Assembly (NCBI GenBank): GCA_013299105.1
Contig: JAAFJY010000019.1
Coordinates: 62,001 to 126,000 of the forward strand
Reading direction: 5' to 3'
DNA length: 64,000 nt
DNA from: Chitinophagales bacterium
Lineage (GTDB): Bacteria > Bacteroidota > Bacteroidia > Chitinophagales > Saprospiraceae
Positions 1 through 8,638 of the stretch are shown one piece after another; the first letter of the stretch is position 1; each line of letters starts with the position of its first letter. The notes beneath the pieces were generated by a model. It was given only the letters and a program-made list of their open reading frames with translations, made no database searches and had not been told where the DNA came from. A program made the translations under genes and the position numbers.

Positions 1-227
1 TTTTCCCAGGGCTGGATGATAAGGGTGCGGGCATCGGCAGTGGTAACGTTGGCTACCTGGCTCATTGGCGTTGGAGTGCCATAATAGGACACCGACAGGC
101 TGCTGACCATGCCCGGATTGGCCTTGCCAGCGCTGATTTTCGACAATTCAATTTTAAGGTGATCGGCTGCCTTTTGCATATCGGCTTCGGCAACTTCCAT
201 CAGTAGGTCTATTTCCTCCTGTGTCAT
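1..227 (-). CDS. frr: Ribosome recycling factor, 3' part outside window
   Basis: The first 75 codons of ribosome recycling factor, which with EF-G splits the post-termination ribosome. The translation starts MTQEEIDLLMEVAE and contains the family hallmarks SAGKANPGM, YYGTPTPMSQVANV and DARTLIIQPW, in the order found in all RRF proteins. The start is the ATG complementary to 225-227. The C-terminal part of the three-helix bundle lies beyond base 1, so completeness cannot be judged. In many bacteria frr follows pyrH; that side is not visible here. The family call is secure from sequence. Confidence 0.93.
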   Translation of the reverse strand, partial: MTQEEIDLLMEVAEADMQKAADHLKIELSKISAGKANPGMVSSLSVSYYGTPTPMSQVANVTTADARTLIIQPWE

Positions 228-387
228 GGTATTGGTTTTAAAAGAGTGCTTCGTTGGTGAATGTGCGTTCTCTAACGAATGAGACGCAAAATTACACATA
301 AGCGTACAAAACAGTAAAAAAAGAAGATGAAATGTGTGGATGTAGCTTTACAAAAAGCACTTTCTGCATTTTTCTGCAAAACATAGC

Positions 388-589
388 CTCTAAAAACTTC
401 GAAGAACGCAGCTTGAACAATCAAGCGTTTTTTTGTCTGAGCCACATTTTTTATCTGAATCAGAATTGCAAAATTGCTTGCGAGGTGTTGACCAAAACAA
501 GAATTCCAAAGAATCAGAGAATTGGTCCGCTTTTCACGCAGAGCGTGACACGGCACACCAAGGCGTGACACGATACGCCGGTCATAAAC
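388..589 (-). repeat. Dispersed repeat family B, copy 1
   Basis: Read on the minus strand this begins GTTTATGACCGGCG, passes a run containing GTGTCACGCTCTGCGTGAAA, then TTGTTTTGGTCAACACC, and ends CTTCGAAGTTTTTAG. The same order of blocks occurs at 18969-19128 and 45163-45345, so the three stretches are copies of one family at perhaps 70 to 80 percent identity by eye. No coding capacity is apparent. Confidence 0.6.
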
Positions 590-634
590 GCTGCTTGTTC
601 ACCATAAAAACCACAAAATTCACAGCTAGTATTT

Positions 635-770
635 GAGCTAAAATAAGATGGACATCTTTGTTTTCGAGGTTTAGCAAAAAAAGAACACAACTTCCTTTCA
701 TACAGTTGCTTAAACTGGTAGTGACCTTTTTTCACTAAACCCAACCTGTCCACCTTATTTTTTTACGCTC
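635..770 (+). repeat. Palindromic element family A, copy 1 (136 bp)
   Basis: The element starts GAGCTAAAATAAGATGGACA and ends TGTCCACCTTATTTTTTTACGCTC-like sequence, so its ends are imperfect inverted repeats of about 25 bases. Inside, GGTTTAGCAAAAAAAGAAC on the left pairs with TTTTTTCACTAAACCC on the right. Three other copies of 124 bp are at 19142, 32391 and 34842. It has the size and shape of a MITE or a long intergenic hairpin; no transposase is encoded nearby. Confidence 0.75.
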
Positions 771-807
771 CCCTACAGAAAATTTTCCGAAGTTTTTTTA
801 CAAACAC

Positions 808-852
808 AAAAGGCATGAAATGTGCCGAAGGATTCGCACAAACCATGCCTTT
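808..852 (-). terminator. Intrinsic terminator of the metallopeptidase gene
   Basis: AAAAGGCATG (808-817) pairs with CATGCCTTT (844-852), with an inner TGTGC/GCACA stem; on the minus strand the hairpin is followed by a T-rich tract. It lies about 20 bases past the stop of the gene ending at 873. Confidence 0.6.
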
Positions 853-872
853 CACACGCATCAAAAAAACGT

Positions 873-1568
873 TTAGTCCCGCGTAGCAGCCAGGTAGCGC
901 ATCACCAGGTACACTACCATCACCAGGGCAGAAAGTGCCGCAGCAACATAAGTCATGGCAGCCCACCATAGGGCGTCCTTTGCACCATCGTGTTCTTCAC
1001 CCCGGGCCATACCGGACTCCTCCAACCAGACCAAGGCCCGACGGCTGGCGTCGAATTCCACAGGCAAGGTAATGAGGCTGAATGCTGCCGTCAAAGCAAA
1101 TGCAATAATGGTAATCAACATGATTTGCGGGAACTGGTTGAGCACCATAAAAGCTGCAATCAGCAACCACTGCTGGGCCATTGACGAAAACTGGACGAAA
1201 GGCACCAATCGCGAGCGCAACTGCAACATGCTGTAAGCAGTAGCGTGTTGTACCGCGTGGCCACACTCATGGGCGGCAACCGCAGCAGCAGCAATGCTGT
1301 TGCTGGCATACACCGCTTCACTGAGGGCCACTGTTTTGGTCATTGGGTTGTAGTGGTCCGTAAGGAACCCTTGTGCAGGCACCACTTGTACATCGTTGAT
1401 ATTGTAGTGGCGCAACATGGCCTCAGCAATTTCTTTGCCAGTGAGGCCATTGCGCAAGGCAAACTGACTGTAATGCCGAAATTTGGACTGCAAACGTGTA
1501 CTAACTAGGAAGCCAACCACAGAGAATAACCCACCGATCAGCATGTACCCCATATCGAAACCGATCAT
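873..1568 (-). CDS. YugP-type membrane zinc metallopeptidase
   Basis: A 231-residue integral membrane protein of the YugP-like neutral zinc peptidase family. Residues 5-25 form a first membrane segment; the zinc-binding HECGH motif is at 100-104, preceded by the family block FLTDHYNPMTKTVALSEAVY; two to three further membrane segments follow (about 125-165 and 205-228), with the usual LPVEFDASRRAL block between them. This architecture and length are normal for the family, whose substrates are not established. It lies 78 bases downstream of serS on the same strand and is probably co-transcribed with it. Confidence 0.88.
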   Translation of the reverse strand: MIGFDMGYMLIGGLFSVVGFLVSTRLQSKFRHYSQFALRNGLTGKEIAEAMLRHYNINDVQVVPAQGFLTDHYNPMTKTVALSEAVYASNSIAAAAVAAHECGHAVQHATAYSMLQLRSRLVPFVQFSSMAQQWLLIAAFMVLNQFPQIMLITIIAFALTAAFSLITLPVEFDASRRALVWLEESGMARGEEHDGAKDALWWAAMTYVAAALSALVMVVYLVMRYLAATRD

Positions 1569-1646
1569 AGCTTAGAATGTTTTTTGGTTTAAAAGGGCTG
1601 CATTTAAATACAGAAAAATACTCACACAAAATACTCATACAAAAGA

Positions 1647-2924
1647 TCACGCTAAAATATCAAAACCTGTGTATTTGCGCAATACTTCAGGAATAACAAC
1701 GCCTTCGGGGCTTTGGTTGTTTTCCAAAATTGAAGCAACAATCCTTGCCAGGGCCAAGGCGCTTCCATTGAGGGTATGCGCCAACTGAATATCTTTGCCA
1801 TCGCGGAACCGCATTTTCATGCGGTTGCTCTGGTAGGTTTCAAAATTTGACACAGAACTTACTTCCAACCAGCGTTTCTGGGCAGCACTGTACACTTCAA
1901 AGTCGAAAGTCAAGGCAGAAGTGAAACCCATGTCGCCTCCGCACAAGCGCAAAATGCGATAAGGCAAACCCAGTTTCCCCAGCAAAGCAGCTACGTGCTC
2001 CAACATTTCCATTAAAATCTCGTAGGACTTCTCAGGGTGAGCAATCTGTACTATTTCGATTTTGTCGAACTGGTGTACTCGATTCAACCCTCGAACATGT
2101 GCGCCATAAGACCCCGCTTCTCGGCGGAAACACGGGGTATGACCCGTCATTTTAATGGGTAAATCGGCTAAGTCAATGATTACATCACGGTAAATGTTGG
2201 TCAGGGGTACTTCGGCGGTAGGGATCAGGTAGAGATTGTCGCGCTCTACAAAATACATTTGCGCCTCTTTATCTGGCAATTGGCCCGTGCCACGAGCGGT
2301 ATCTTCGTTGACCATCAGCGGTGGCATGATTTCTTCATACCCAGCTGCGGTGGCTTCATCCAGAAAAAAATTGATCAAGGCGCGTTCCAGCCGCGCGCCC
2401 TTTCCGCGATAAACCGGGAACCCGGCCCCAGTGATTTTTACGCCCAACTCCAAATCAAAAACGCCATATTTACTCGCCAATTCCCAGTGTGGTTGGGCTT
2501 TGTCGCCCAAATCAGGCAGCGGATGAGGCCAATCGCGGTACACCTCATTGTCGTCAGCTCCAAAGCCTTGCGGCACCGATTCATGGGGGATATTGGGAAT
2601 AAGATACAACAATTCAGTCAACTTTTCCTCGGTTTCACTCAGTTGGGTTTCGACTTCAGCCGAGCGTTCTTTGGTTTTGGCAACCTGCTTGCGCAGGTCT
2701 TCAGCTGCATCTTTTTGACCCTGCTTCATCATCGTACCAATTTCAGCTGACAAACGATTGCGATCGGCATTGACCTGATCGAGCTCGGTTTTCAGGCTTT
2801 TGCGGCTGTCATCCAATTGTAGGATTTGCTCAATGGCCTGGAAGATGTCTTCTTTTACGTTGCGTTTGTTCAGTCCTGCCAACACTTTCTCGCGGTTGTT
2901 GCGGATGAAGTTTACTTGTAGCAT
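1647..2924 (-). CDS. serS: Seryl-tRNA synthetase
   Basis: A 425-residue class II aminoacyl-tRNA synthetase that charges tRNA-Ser. The N-terminal coiled coil (about 28-110) that grips the long variable arm of tRNA-Ser is clear. Motif 2 (CFRREAGSYGAHVRGL, about 262-277) and motif 3 (NGSALALARIVASILEN, from about 386) are intact, as is the TAEVPLTN block. Length is standard and the ATG start gives the usual MLQVNFIR beginning. It is divergent from rho across a 655-base gap and followed by the YugP-type gene. Confidence 0.97.
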   Translation of the reverse strand: MLQVNFIRNNREKVLAGLNKRNVKEDIFQAIEQILQLDDSRKSLKTELDQVNADRNRLSAEIGTMMKQGQKDAAEDLRKQVAKTKERSAEVETQLSETEEKLTELLYLIPNIPHESVPQGFGADDNEVYRDWPHPLPDLGDKAQPHWELASKYGVFDLELGVKITGAGFPVYRGKGARLERALINFFLDEATAAGYEEIMPPLMVNEDTARGTGQLPDKEAQMYFVERDNLYLIPTAEVPLTNIYRDVIIDLADLPIKMTGHTPCFRREAGSYGAHVRGLNRVHQFDKIEIVQIAHPEKSYEILMEMLEHVAALLGKLGLPYRILRLCGGDMGFTSALTFDFEVYSAAQKRWLEVSSVSNFETYQSNRMKMRFRDGKDIQLAHTLNGSALALARIVASILENNQSPEGVVIPEVLRKYTGFDILA

Positions 2925-3579
2925 ATCATTTTGGTTATGGCCAAAAGGTCGTTGTATTTTACTGAAACCCTAAAACGTTGGTTCAAAGTTCCTAGATTAA
3001 TGCTGCGAAAATCGTTTTTTTTGACAATCTAAAGGCTGTGTTTTACAATTTTTTTCCAAAGGTACTACTTGGAATGAAAAAAAAGTTTATTTTTGTGGCG
3101 TCACAGCACTCATCTGCGCAACCTAAAGCAATCTACCAAGGTTATCTAAGGTTACTCTTTCACCTCGCAAGTTGCTCTTTCTGCCAATAATCACCTGTTC
3201 AGCACAACTTTTTGATGGTTCTGACAGTTATTGAAGAAATGGTTTTCACCGCTTTGCTGTACTTTTTTTGGGCAAAACCTAGCCTAATGCAGCCAACCCA
3301 ATTGTTTGTTTTCGACTAGTTTTGCTGATTTACTTCGAACTTGATGTACAAGGAGTTGATTTAGACATCCCTCTTTTTTTCACCAAAAGGTTAGGTTCAT
3401 TAAACCTTAGGCGATCAAAAGCCGATAGATCGGTTCAAAAAAAGTCTATCTACCACACCTCCACTCACGTTTCCAACAATGACTTCGGTCAATCGATTTT
3501 CTATTTCTTTACATTCATTTCACCAAATTCCTGTCTTACCCAAACACGGCAGGCATGAAGCTTTAAATAAGCTGAGATT
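2925..3579. other. Divergent serS/rho control region, 655 bases
   Basis: No supported gene; the one longer frame (from 3322) has no recognisable domain or ribosome site. The region must carry the promoters of both serS and rho. A plausible rho promoter lies at 3069-3095, which would leave a leader of nearly 480 bases before the rho ATG. On the opposite strand TACCTTTG (3064 to 3057) fits a -7 box for serS but lacks a clear -33 partner. A long leader would fit autoregulation of rho, but that is inference. Confidence 0.5.
3069..3095 (+). promoter_or_regulatory. Candidate promoter for rho
   Basis: TTG at 3069-3071, 16 bases, then TATTTTTG at 3088-3095, matching the Bacteroidota -33/-7 pattern TTG ... 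TAnnTTTG at the short end of its spacing range. Confidence 0.4.
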
Positions 3580-5679
3580 ATGTACGATATTTTGCAGTTA
3601 AATGAAATGTTGGTTCCCGAATTAAAGGAACTAGCCAAAGATCTTGGCATTCAGAGTTACCAAAAACTGACCAAAAAAGATCTGGTTTTTAAAATCTTAG
3701 ATCAGCAGGCCGTTTCTGAAGGTAAAGAACGCCCCAACTTCTCTCCGGGCGAAGATGTGGACATTCCGGCTAGTATCTCCAGCCGCGAACAGTTTCGCAA
3801 TGACGTTTTTGTGCCTGAAAAAGAGGAAAGTAGCGAAACTCCCCGCCCCAAAGGCCGTGGCAAAAAAGCAGCCCCTCAACCCGAGCCAATTGTCGAACCA
3901 GATCGTCCGTCAGAAGACGCACCTGAGGACAATACACCCAATGAAGTAGCCAGTCCTGGCAAAGGCCCAGACCCGCGCAAACCGCTGCGCAAGCGTGTGA
4001 GCCGCGAAGAACTCGAACAGCAACAAGCTATTACCCGTGGAAACCGGGGTAACAATATGATGCGCGGCGGTAACCAAGGCCGCAACGATCGCCAAGACCG
4101 CAACGAAGGTCGCGACAGCCGTGGTGATCGTGACTCCCGCATAGGTGACCGCGATATGCGCGACCGGGGTGGCATGAACCGCAACGGTGGTGATCGCTAT
4201 GACCGCAACGACAACCGAGATCGCGATGCGCGTGACCGAGATGGCCGCGACAACCGCGACAACCGCGACCGTGATGTGCGCGACCGCGATGCACGCGACA
4301 ATCGTGACAGAGACGGGCGCGACCGTGACATGCGTGAGCGCGATGGACGTGACAATCGTGAAAGAGATGGGCGCGAGCGTGATGTGCGTGAGCGCGATGG
4401 ACGTGACAATCGTGAAAGAGATGGGCGCGACCGTGATGTGCGTGAGCGCGATGGTCGCGACAACCGTGAAAGAGAAGGCCGTGATCGTTACGAAGAAAAT
4501 GACAACCGTCGTCCTGAACCTGAAATGATCTCCGAAAAGGACCAGTACGATATCGAACTGGATGGCATCATCGAAGGTGAAGGTGTACTAGAAATGATGC
4601 CTGATGGCTACGGTTTCCTGCGCTCAGCGGATTACAATTACCTTACTTCTCCTGACGACATTTACGTTTCACCCTCCCAAATCAAGCTTTTTGGCTTGCG
4701 CACCGGTGATACCGTTTGTGGGGCCATTCGCCCTCCAAAAGAAGGTGAAAAGTATTTTGCATTGTTGAAAGTGTCCAAAATCAATGGTCGCGACCCACAG
4801 GACATCCGCGACCGTGTGCCTTTTGATTACCTCACTCCCTTGTTCCCGAACGAGAAATTGCGTCTGCTAACCTCTACTAGTGGCCGTGACATGGGCAACC
4901 GCATGATCGACCTGTTCACGCCGATTGGTAAAGGCCAGCGCGGTTTGATCGTGGCCCAGCCCAAAACTGGTAAAACCTTCCTGCTCAAAGACATGGCCAA
5001 CGCCATTTCCAAAAACCATCCAGAGTGTTACATCATTGTGCTACTGGTGGATGAACGTCCGGAAGAAGTAACAGATTTCAAGCGCAGCGTAAATGCGGAA
5101 GTGGTGTCCTCTACCTTTGACGAACCAGCTGACAACCACGTACGCGTAGCAGGCATCGTATTGGAAAAAGCCAAACGCTTGGTGGAATGCGGCCACGATG
5201 TGGTAATCATGCTCGATTCGATCACCCGTTTGGCCCGAGCTTACAACACTGTAGCACCTGCATCGGGCAAGGTACTTTCGGGTGGTGTGGAAGCCAATGC
5301 CCTGCACAAACCAAAAAAATTCTTCGGCGCGGCGCGTAATATCGAAAACGGCGGCTCTTTGACTATTCTCGCTACAGCCCTGATTGACACTGGCTCGAAA
5401 ATGGACGGTGTGATCTTCGAAGAATTCAAGGGTACGGGTAACATGGAATTACAGTTGGACCGCAACTTGGCCAACAAGCGATACTTCCCCGCCATCGACC
5501 TTACACGCTCCAGCACCCGTCGCGACGACTTACTGTTGGACAAAGATACGCTCCAGCGCATGTTCATCCTGCGCAACCACCTGGCCGATATGAAGCCAGA
5601 GGAGGCCATGGAATTCCTGCGGAAGCACATGCTGCATTCCTCATCGAACGAAGATTTTCTGGCTTCTATGAATGGTTAA
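3580..5679 (+). CDS. rho: Transcription termination factor Rho with long Arg/Asp-rich insertion
   Basis: A 699-residue Rho helicase, against about 420 in E. coli. The N-terminal SAP-like domain is residues 1-45. Then comes an insertion of some 270 residues: an acidic/proline-rich part (60-150) and a highly repetitive part (about 165-310) made almost only of R, D, N, G and E. The cold-shock RNA-binding domain is about 325-400 (GYGFLRS present), the P-loop QPKTGKT about 460-466, the Walker B strand VIMLDS about 541-546, and the Q/R-loop region GGVEAN about 567-572. In Bacteroides thetaiotaomicron a disordered Rho insertion is known to support phase separation; whether this one does so is inference. 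The stop codon lies inside a heptamer repeat array. Confidence 0.95.
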   Translation: MYDILQLNEMLVPELKELAKDLGIQSYQKLTKKDLVFKILDQQAVSEGKERPNFSPGEDVDIPASISSREQFRNDVFVPEKEESSETPRPKGRGKKAAPQPEPIVEPDRPSEDAPEDNTPNEVASPGKGPDPRKPLRKRVSREELEQQQAITRGNRGNNMMRGGNQGRNDRQDRNEGRDSRGDRDSRIGDRDMRDRGGMNRNGGDRYDRNDNRDRDARDRDGRDNRDNRDRDVRDRDARDNRDRDGRDRDMRERDGRDNRERDGRERDVRERDGRDNRERDGRDRDVRERDGRDNREREGRDRYEENDNRRPEPEMISEKDQYDIELDGIIEGEGVLEMMPDGYGFLRSADYNYLTSPDDIYVSPSQIKLFGLRTGDTVCGAIRPPKEGEKYFALLKVSKINGRDPQDIRDRVPFDYLTPLFPNEKLRLLTSTSGRDMGNRMIDLFTPIGKGQRGLIVAQPKTGKTFLLKDMANAISKNHPECYIIVLLVDERPEEVTDFKRSVNAEVVSSTFDEPADNHVRVAGIVLEKAKRLVECGHDVVIMLDSITRLARAYNTVAPASGKVLSGGVEANALHKPKKFFGAARNIENGGSLTILATALIDTGSKMDGVIFEEFKGTGNMELQLDRNLANKRYFPAIDLTRSSTRRDDLLLDKDTLQRMFILRNHLADMKPEEAMEFLRKHMLHSSSNEDFLASMNG
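4331..4486 (+). repeat. 54-bp tandem repeat inside rho
   Basis: The string TGCGTGAGCGCGATGG recurs at 4331, 4385 and 4439, a period of exactly 54 bases (18 codons). The first two units differ by one base near their end; the third is more diverged. Looser copies precede them from about 4200. Because the period is a multiple of three, changes in copy number would keep the reading frame and only lengthen or shorten the insertion. Confidence 0.85.
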
Positions 5680-5756
5680 TGGTTAATGGTTAATGGTTAA
5701 TGGTTAATGGTTAATGGTTAATGGTTAATGGTTAATGGTTAATGGTTAATGGTTAA
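5671..5756 (+). repeat. Heptamer tandem array (AATGGTT)12
   Basis: Twelve perfect copies of AATGGTT plus two bases. The array begins in the last codons of rho (ATG AAT GGT TAA) and runs to 5756. Copy-number change would not alter Rho, because the stop is in the first unit, but would change the distance to the terminator and to the downstream gene. Confidence 0.95.
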
Positions 5757-5808
5757 AAAAACCACTTTCTGGTTTCCAATCAATCTTTACCTTTTGAAAA
5801 TACGCTTT

Positions 5809-5843
5809 AAAAGGCTTCGGCAGGTGCTTGTCGAAGCCTTTTT
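5809..5843 (+). terminator. Rho-independent terminator after rho
   Basis: AAAAGGCTTCG (5809-5819) pairs with CGAAGCCTTTTT (5832-5843) around a 12-base loop, ending in a T run. It sits directly before the next gene's ATG at 5852, which argues against the TTG start at 5828 that lies within the hairpin. Confidence 0.8.
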
Positions 5844-5851
5844 CATTCAAG

Positions 5852-6631
5852 ATGTTGCTTTTATCTGCTTTCTGGTCTAATTTTATCGACAACATCAGCC
5901 AGGTACAGCTTGCCGAATGGCTGGTTTTAGCGTTGGCAGCCCTTTGTATCGGCATGGCCAAAACCGGGATTCCCAACCTGGGGATGGCCACTGTTCCGCT
6001 AGTGGCCTGGTATTTTGGCGGTAAACTTTCTACTGGGATCATGCTCCCGATGCTGATTGTAGCTGACACTATGGCTGTTTTGCTTTACTACAAACTGGCC
6101 GAGTGGCGCTACTACTTCAAGCTCATACCCTGGACCATCATGGGTGTTTTGATTGGTACCTGGCTCGGTATGGTGGTGGGAGATGCGGCATTCAAGCAAA
6201 TCATGGCCCTGATTTTTGGTGGCAGTCTGGCTTTTTTACTTTACCGCGACTACAAGGGAATCACCGAAATCCCTACCCATTGGTTTTTTTCAGCCAGCAT
6301 GGGTATTTTAGCAGGTATCACCACCATGTTTGGCAACCTGGCCGGTGCAGCAACTACCGTATTTTTATTGGCTATGCGCTTACCCAAATGGACTTACATC
6401 GGCACCTCGGCTTGGTTTTTCTTTACCATCAACCTGATCAAAACCCCGCTACAAATCATTTTTTGGAAAAACATTTCCTGGGAAACTGTTCAGATCAACC
6501 TTTGCTTGGTCCCAGTGGTCATTTTGGGTGGATTCTTGGGCTGGGTCGTGGCGCGCAAGTTTTCGGACCAGGCTTTTCGAAGGCTGACTTTGTTTTTGGC
6601 GATGGTGGCGATGGTGCTGTTGTTGGTGTAG
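5852..6631 (+). CDS. TSUP (TauE/SafE) family membrane transporter
   Basis: A 259-residue hydrophobic protein of the TSUP family, members of which move sulfite, sulfoacetate or other organosulfur anions across the inner membrane. Seven to eight membrane segments are visible, and the family repeat signature occurs twice: GMAKTGIPNLGMATVPLVAWYF near the N-terminus and GNLAGAATTVFLLAMRLPKWTYIGTSAWFFFTINLIKTP in the middle. An in-frame TTG at 5828 would lie in the upstream terminator, so the ATG at 5852 is preferred. The substrate cannot be read from the sequence and the neighbours (rho, Trypco1 gene) give no hint. Confidence 0.85.
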   Translation: MLLLSAFWSNFIDNISQVQLAEWLVLALAALCIGMAKTGIPNLGMATVPLVAWYFGGKLSTGIMLPMLIVADTMAVLLYYKLAEWRYYFKLIPWTIMGVLIGTWLGMVVGDAAFKQIMALIFGGSLAFLLYRDYKGITEIPTHWFFSASMGILAGITTMFGNLAGAATTVFLLAMRLPKWTYIGTSAWFFFTINLIKTPLQIIFWKNISWETVQINLCLVPVVILGGFLGWVVARKFSDQAFRRLTLFLAMVAMVLLLV

Positions 6632-6654
6632 GGTATTCAAGCGGTTACTAAAAA

Positions 6655-6710
6655 AGAATAGGCGAAATTGAGCTATTTTTCGACAAACATAAAATTTTAA
6701 ACATGCCCTC
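6655..6710 (+). repeat. Half copy of the 163-bp palindromic element
   Basis: AGAATAGGCGAAATTGAGC and CAAACATAAAATTTTAAACAT match, base for base apart from a few changes, the right arm of the element at 40041-40203. The left arm is missing here. Confidence 0.6.
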
Positions 6711-6760
6711 AATGCTAAAAATCATACATTTACGCTTTCACAAAACTAAAATACACCCAT

Positions 6761-7123
6761 ATGCCAAACAAACTGACCACCCTTCACGACGATGAACTCG
6801 GCACCTTGTACTTTGAAAGCAGCGAGTACCTCAATGTACCCAAAACTACCACTAAAGAAATAGAAGTAACCCGTGGAGGCGTAACTCGCGGAGGCGATTC
6901 GGACGAGAAAACAGGTAAATTTGAAGACGCCCTACAAACGGTACGCAAAGTAGCTGAAAAAGTAGTGGCCAGCATTACCTCCATTGCCAACAAACCAGAT
7001 ACCATCGAATGCAAAATTGGTGTTTCCTTTAGCGCTGACGCCGGGGTGATTTTTGCCAAAGTAGGCTCAGAGTGCAACTTGGAGCTGACCCTGACATGGG
7101 AAAAAGAGAAACCCAAGGCTTGA
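6761..7123 (+). CDS. Orphan Trypco1-domain protein
   Basis: A 120-residue protein whose C-terminal half (about 60-115) matches the trypsin-co-occurring domain 1 (CU044_2847-like) pattern: FEDALQTVRKVAEKV, then IECKIGVSFSADAGVIFAKVGSECNLELTLTW. Such domains are known beside trypsin-like proteases and in NTP-dependent conflict systems described by comparative genomics. Here no protease, STAND NTPase or effector is adjacent: the gene stands alone between the TSUP gene and fabG. A short Gly/Arg-rich stretch (VTRGGVTRGG) precedes the domain. Family assignment is from motif memory; the function is unknown. Confidence 0.7.
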   Translation: MPNKLTTLHDDELGTLYFESSEYLNVPKTTTKEIEVTRGGVTRGGDSDEKTGKFEDALQTVRKVAEKVVASITSIANKPDTIECKIGVSFSADAGVIFAKVGSECNLELTLTWEKEKPKA

Positions 7124-7146
7124 TTTCAAATTCTCAGTCCATTTTG

Positions 7147-7154
7147 TACTTTTG
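7147..7154 (+). promoter_or_regulatory. -7 box of fabG promoter
   Basis: TACTTTTG fits TAnnTTTG and would start transcription about 30 bases before the fabG ATG at 7190. The -33 element is not clear: the nearest TTG (7119-7121) is somewhat too far. Confidence 0.45.
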
Positions 7155-7189
7155 CGGCGTAGTTCCGACTACTTTTTCAACTGCAACGC

Positions 7190-7936
7190 ATGAAATTACT
7201 TAAAAACAAAATTGCCCTGGTCACAGGGGGCTCGCGTGGGATTGGCGCGGCCATTGTCCGTCGTTTTGCCGAGCAAGGGGCAAATGTGGCGTTCACCTAT
7301 CGTTCTTCCGCCGCTTCTGCCGAAGCGCTGGCTACTGAGTTGAGCGCCTTGGGCGTACAGGTAAAAGCCTACGCTTCTGACGCGGCTTCATTCAGCGAAG
7401 CCGAAGCGCTGATCAACACCGTAGTGGCTGATTTTGGCGGCCTGCACATTCTGGTCAACAACGCTGGCATCACCGCCGATACCCTGATGTTGCGCATGAG
7501 CGAGGAGCAATGGGACAAAGTGATCGACACCAACCTCAAGTCGGTCTTTAACCTGAGCAAACATGCCATTCGCCCCTTGATGAAAGCTGGCGGTGGTTCG
7601 ATCATCAACCTAAGTTCGATTGTAGGCATCACTGGCAACGCTGGCCAGGCCAACTATGCCGCTTCTAAAGCAGGTATCATCGGTTTTTCCAAGTCGATGG
7701 CCAAGGAAATGGGCAGCCGCAATATCCGCTGCAACGTGATCGCTCCTGGCTTTATCGAAACCGACATGACCGATGCCCTTGACGAAAAAACCCGCGAGGC
7801 ATACTTGAGTGGGATTCCACTCAAGCGCTTTGGCAAAGGCGAAGAAGTAGCCGACGCTTGTGTGTTCCTGGCTTCTGACTTGTCGTCTTATGTTTCAGGG
7901 CAAACTTTGACGGTTTGTGGTGCATTGCATACTTGA
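7190..7936 (+). CDS. fabG: 3-oxoacyl-ACP reductase
   Basis: A 248-residue short-chain dehydrogenase that reduces 3-oxoacyl-ACP with NADPH in fatty-acid elongation. The cofactor motif TGGSRGIG is at 12-19, NNAG about 90-93, and the catalytic Ser, Tyr and Lys fall in NLSSIVG and NYAASKAG (about 142, 155, 159). Length and the closing SGQTLTVCG block are those of Bacteroidota FabG. It appears monocistronic, with its own -7 box upstream and a terminator shared with the convergent YHS gene. Other SDR activities are possible, but the match to FabG is close over the whole length. Confidence 0.9.
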   Translation: MKLLKNKIALVTGGSRGIGAAIVRRFAEQGANVAFTYRSSAASAEALATELSALGVQVKAYASDAASFSEAEALINTVVADFGGLHILVNNAGITADTLMLRMSEEQWDKVIDTNLKSVFNLSKHAIRPLMKAGGGSIINLSSIVGITGNAGQANYAASKAGIIGFSKSMAKEMGSRNIRCNVIAPGFIETDMTDALDEKTREAYLSGIPLKRFGKGEEVADACVFLASDLSSYVSGQTLTVCGALHT

Positions 7937-7956
7937 TCATTTGGCTTGATTCAAAC

Positions 7957-7996
7957 GCAAAAGGTGGCTACCATTTACTGGAGCCACCTTTTGTGC
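7957..7996. terminator. Bidirectional terminator between fabG and the YHS gene
   Basis: GCAAAAGGTGGCT (7957-7969) pairs with AGCCACCTTTTGTGC (7982-7996), giving A/T tracts on both sides and so a terminator in both directions between convergent genes. Confidence 0.75.
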
Positions 7997-8029
7997 TTAA
8001 AGGCAGATACACATTGCGGCTCAAAAAGA

Positions 8030-8473
8030 TCATTTTTTTCCCACTGTAGGCCAATTCGCGTCCGCTTTTTTGATGTAGCCTGTTTGGTCTTCATTCCAGG
8101 TTTTTCGCACGCCCAAGTTGTAGTTCAGGTACAGTTTACCCCCTACAATTGACCAAGCTTCCGGTTTGATAGGTGCAGTATAGCCTTTGGATAGCCCGTA
8201 GGCGCAATAGCCACCATAGGCAGGAACGTACTTTTCAGGGTTTTTGGAAAAAAAGCTCAAGTGTTCTTTGTTGGCGAAATAATAAATAGCCCCCTCATGG
8301 GTGTGTCGAAACTGCTCCTGGCCTTTCACTGCCTTTTGCTCAGTAAAAAAAGCCACCGGATCGTAGCCTTGAATGGCAACTTGGTTTTTATCGACATTCA
8401 CTTTATGGTTTTGGGCATTCAAGCCTACTGCGAGACACTGCATCAGGAGCAGTAAAATCCAGAATTTTTGCAT
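8030..8473 (-). CDS. Exported YHS-domain protein
   Basis: A 147-residue protein with a cleavable signal peptide (residues 1-20, ending LNAQ). The mature part holds one YHS domain: GYDPVAFFTEQKAVKG, YYFANKEHLSFFSKNPEKYVPAYGGYCAYG. YHS domains are cysteine-poor metal-binding folds found in copper-handling and hydroxylase-associated proteins; this secreted single-domain form, common in Bacteroidota, has no firmly established role. It is transcribed alone, convergent with fabG and divergent from the SDR gene. Confidence 0.85.
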   Translation of the reverse strand: MQKFWILLLLMQCLAVGLNAQNHKVNVDKNQVAIQGYDPVAFFTEQKAVKGQEQFRHTHEGAIYYFANKEHLSFFSKNPEKYVPAYGGYCAYGLSKGYTAPIKPEAWSIVGGKLYLNYNLGVRKTWNEDQTGYIKKADANWPTVGKK

Positions 8474-8638
8474 TTTTAACTGTATTTCTTCTCAAAACGC
8501 AAAAACACAAGCACTTGGTTGCGTGTCACTTGCGAAAACCAAATGGATTGTTTCAAGGCGGACGATGCTGTTCTTTTTTCAACTCAAAGTAAATAACTGT
8601 TGTTTTAGCGACAAAGGTTTTGATCAAAACACCATCAC

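Larger units (their letters stand above)
228..872. other. Non-coding gap rich in repeats
   Basis: There is no convincing gene in these 645 bases; the short frames on both strands have no recognisable domain. The stretch holds an inverted copy of a roughly 200-bp dispersed repeat (388-589), the longest copy of the GAGC-ended palindromic element (635-770) and the terminator of the metallopeptidase gene (808-852). The promoter of frr must lie in 228-380, but I see no clear TAnnTTTG box. Confidence 0.7.

Noticed and set aside
3322-3558. 78-codon frame in the rho leader
   Set aside because: No ribosome site, no domain, low-complexity composition; possible leader peptide but unsupported.
4187-4528. 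113-codon frame in the repetitive part of rho
   Set aside because: Frame-shifted reading of the tandem repeat, Met/Thr/Ala-rich.
5671-5756. CRISPR array
   Set aside because: Seven-base period with no spacers; it is a simple tandem repeat.
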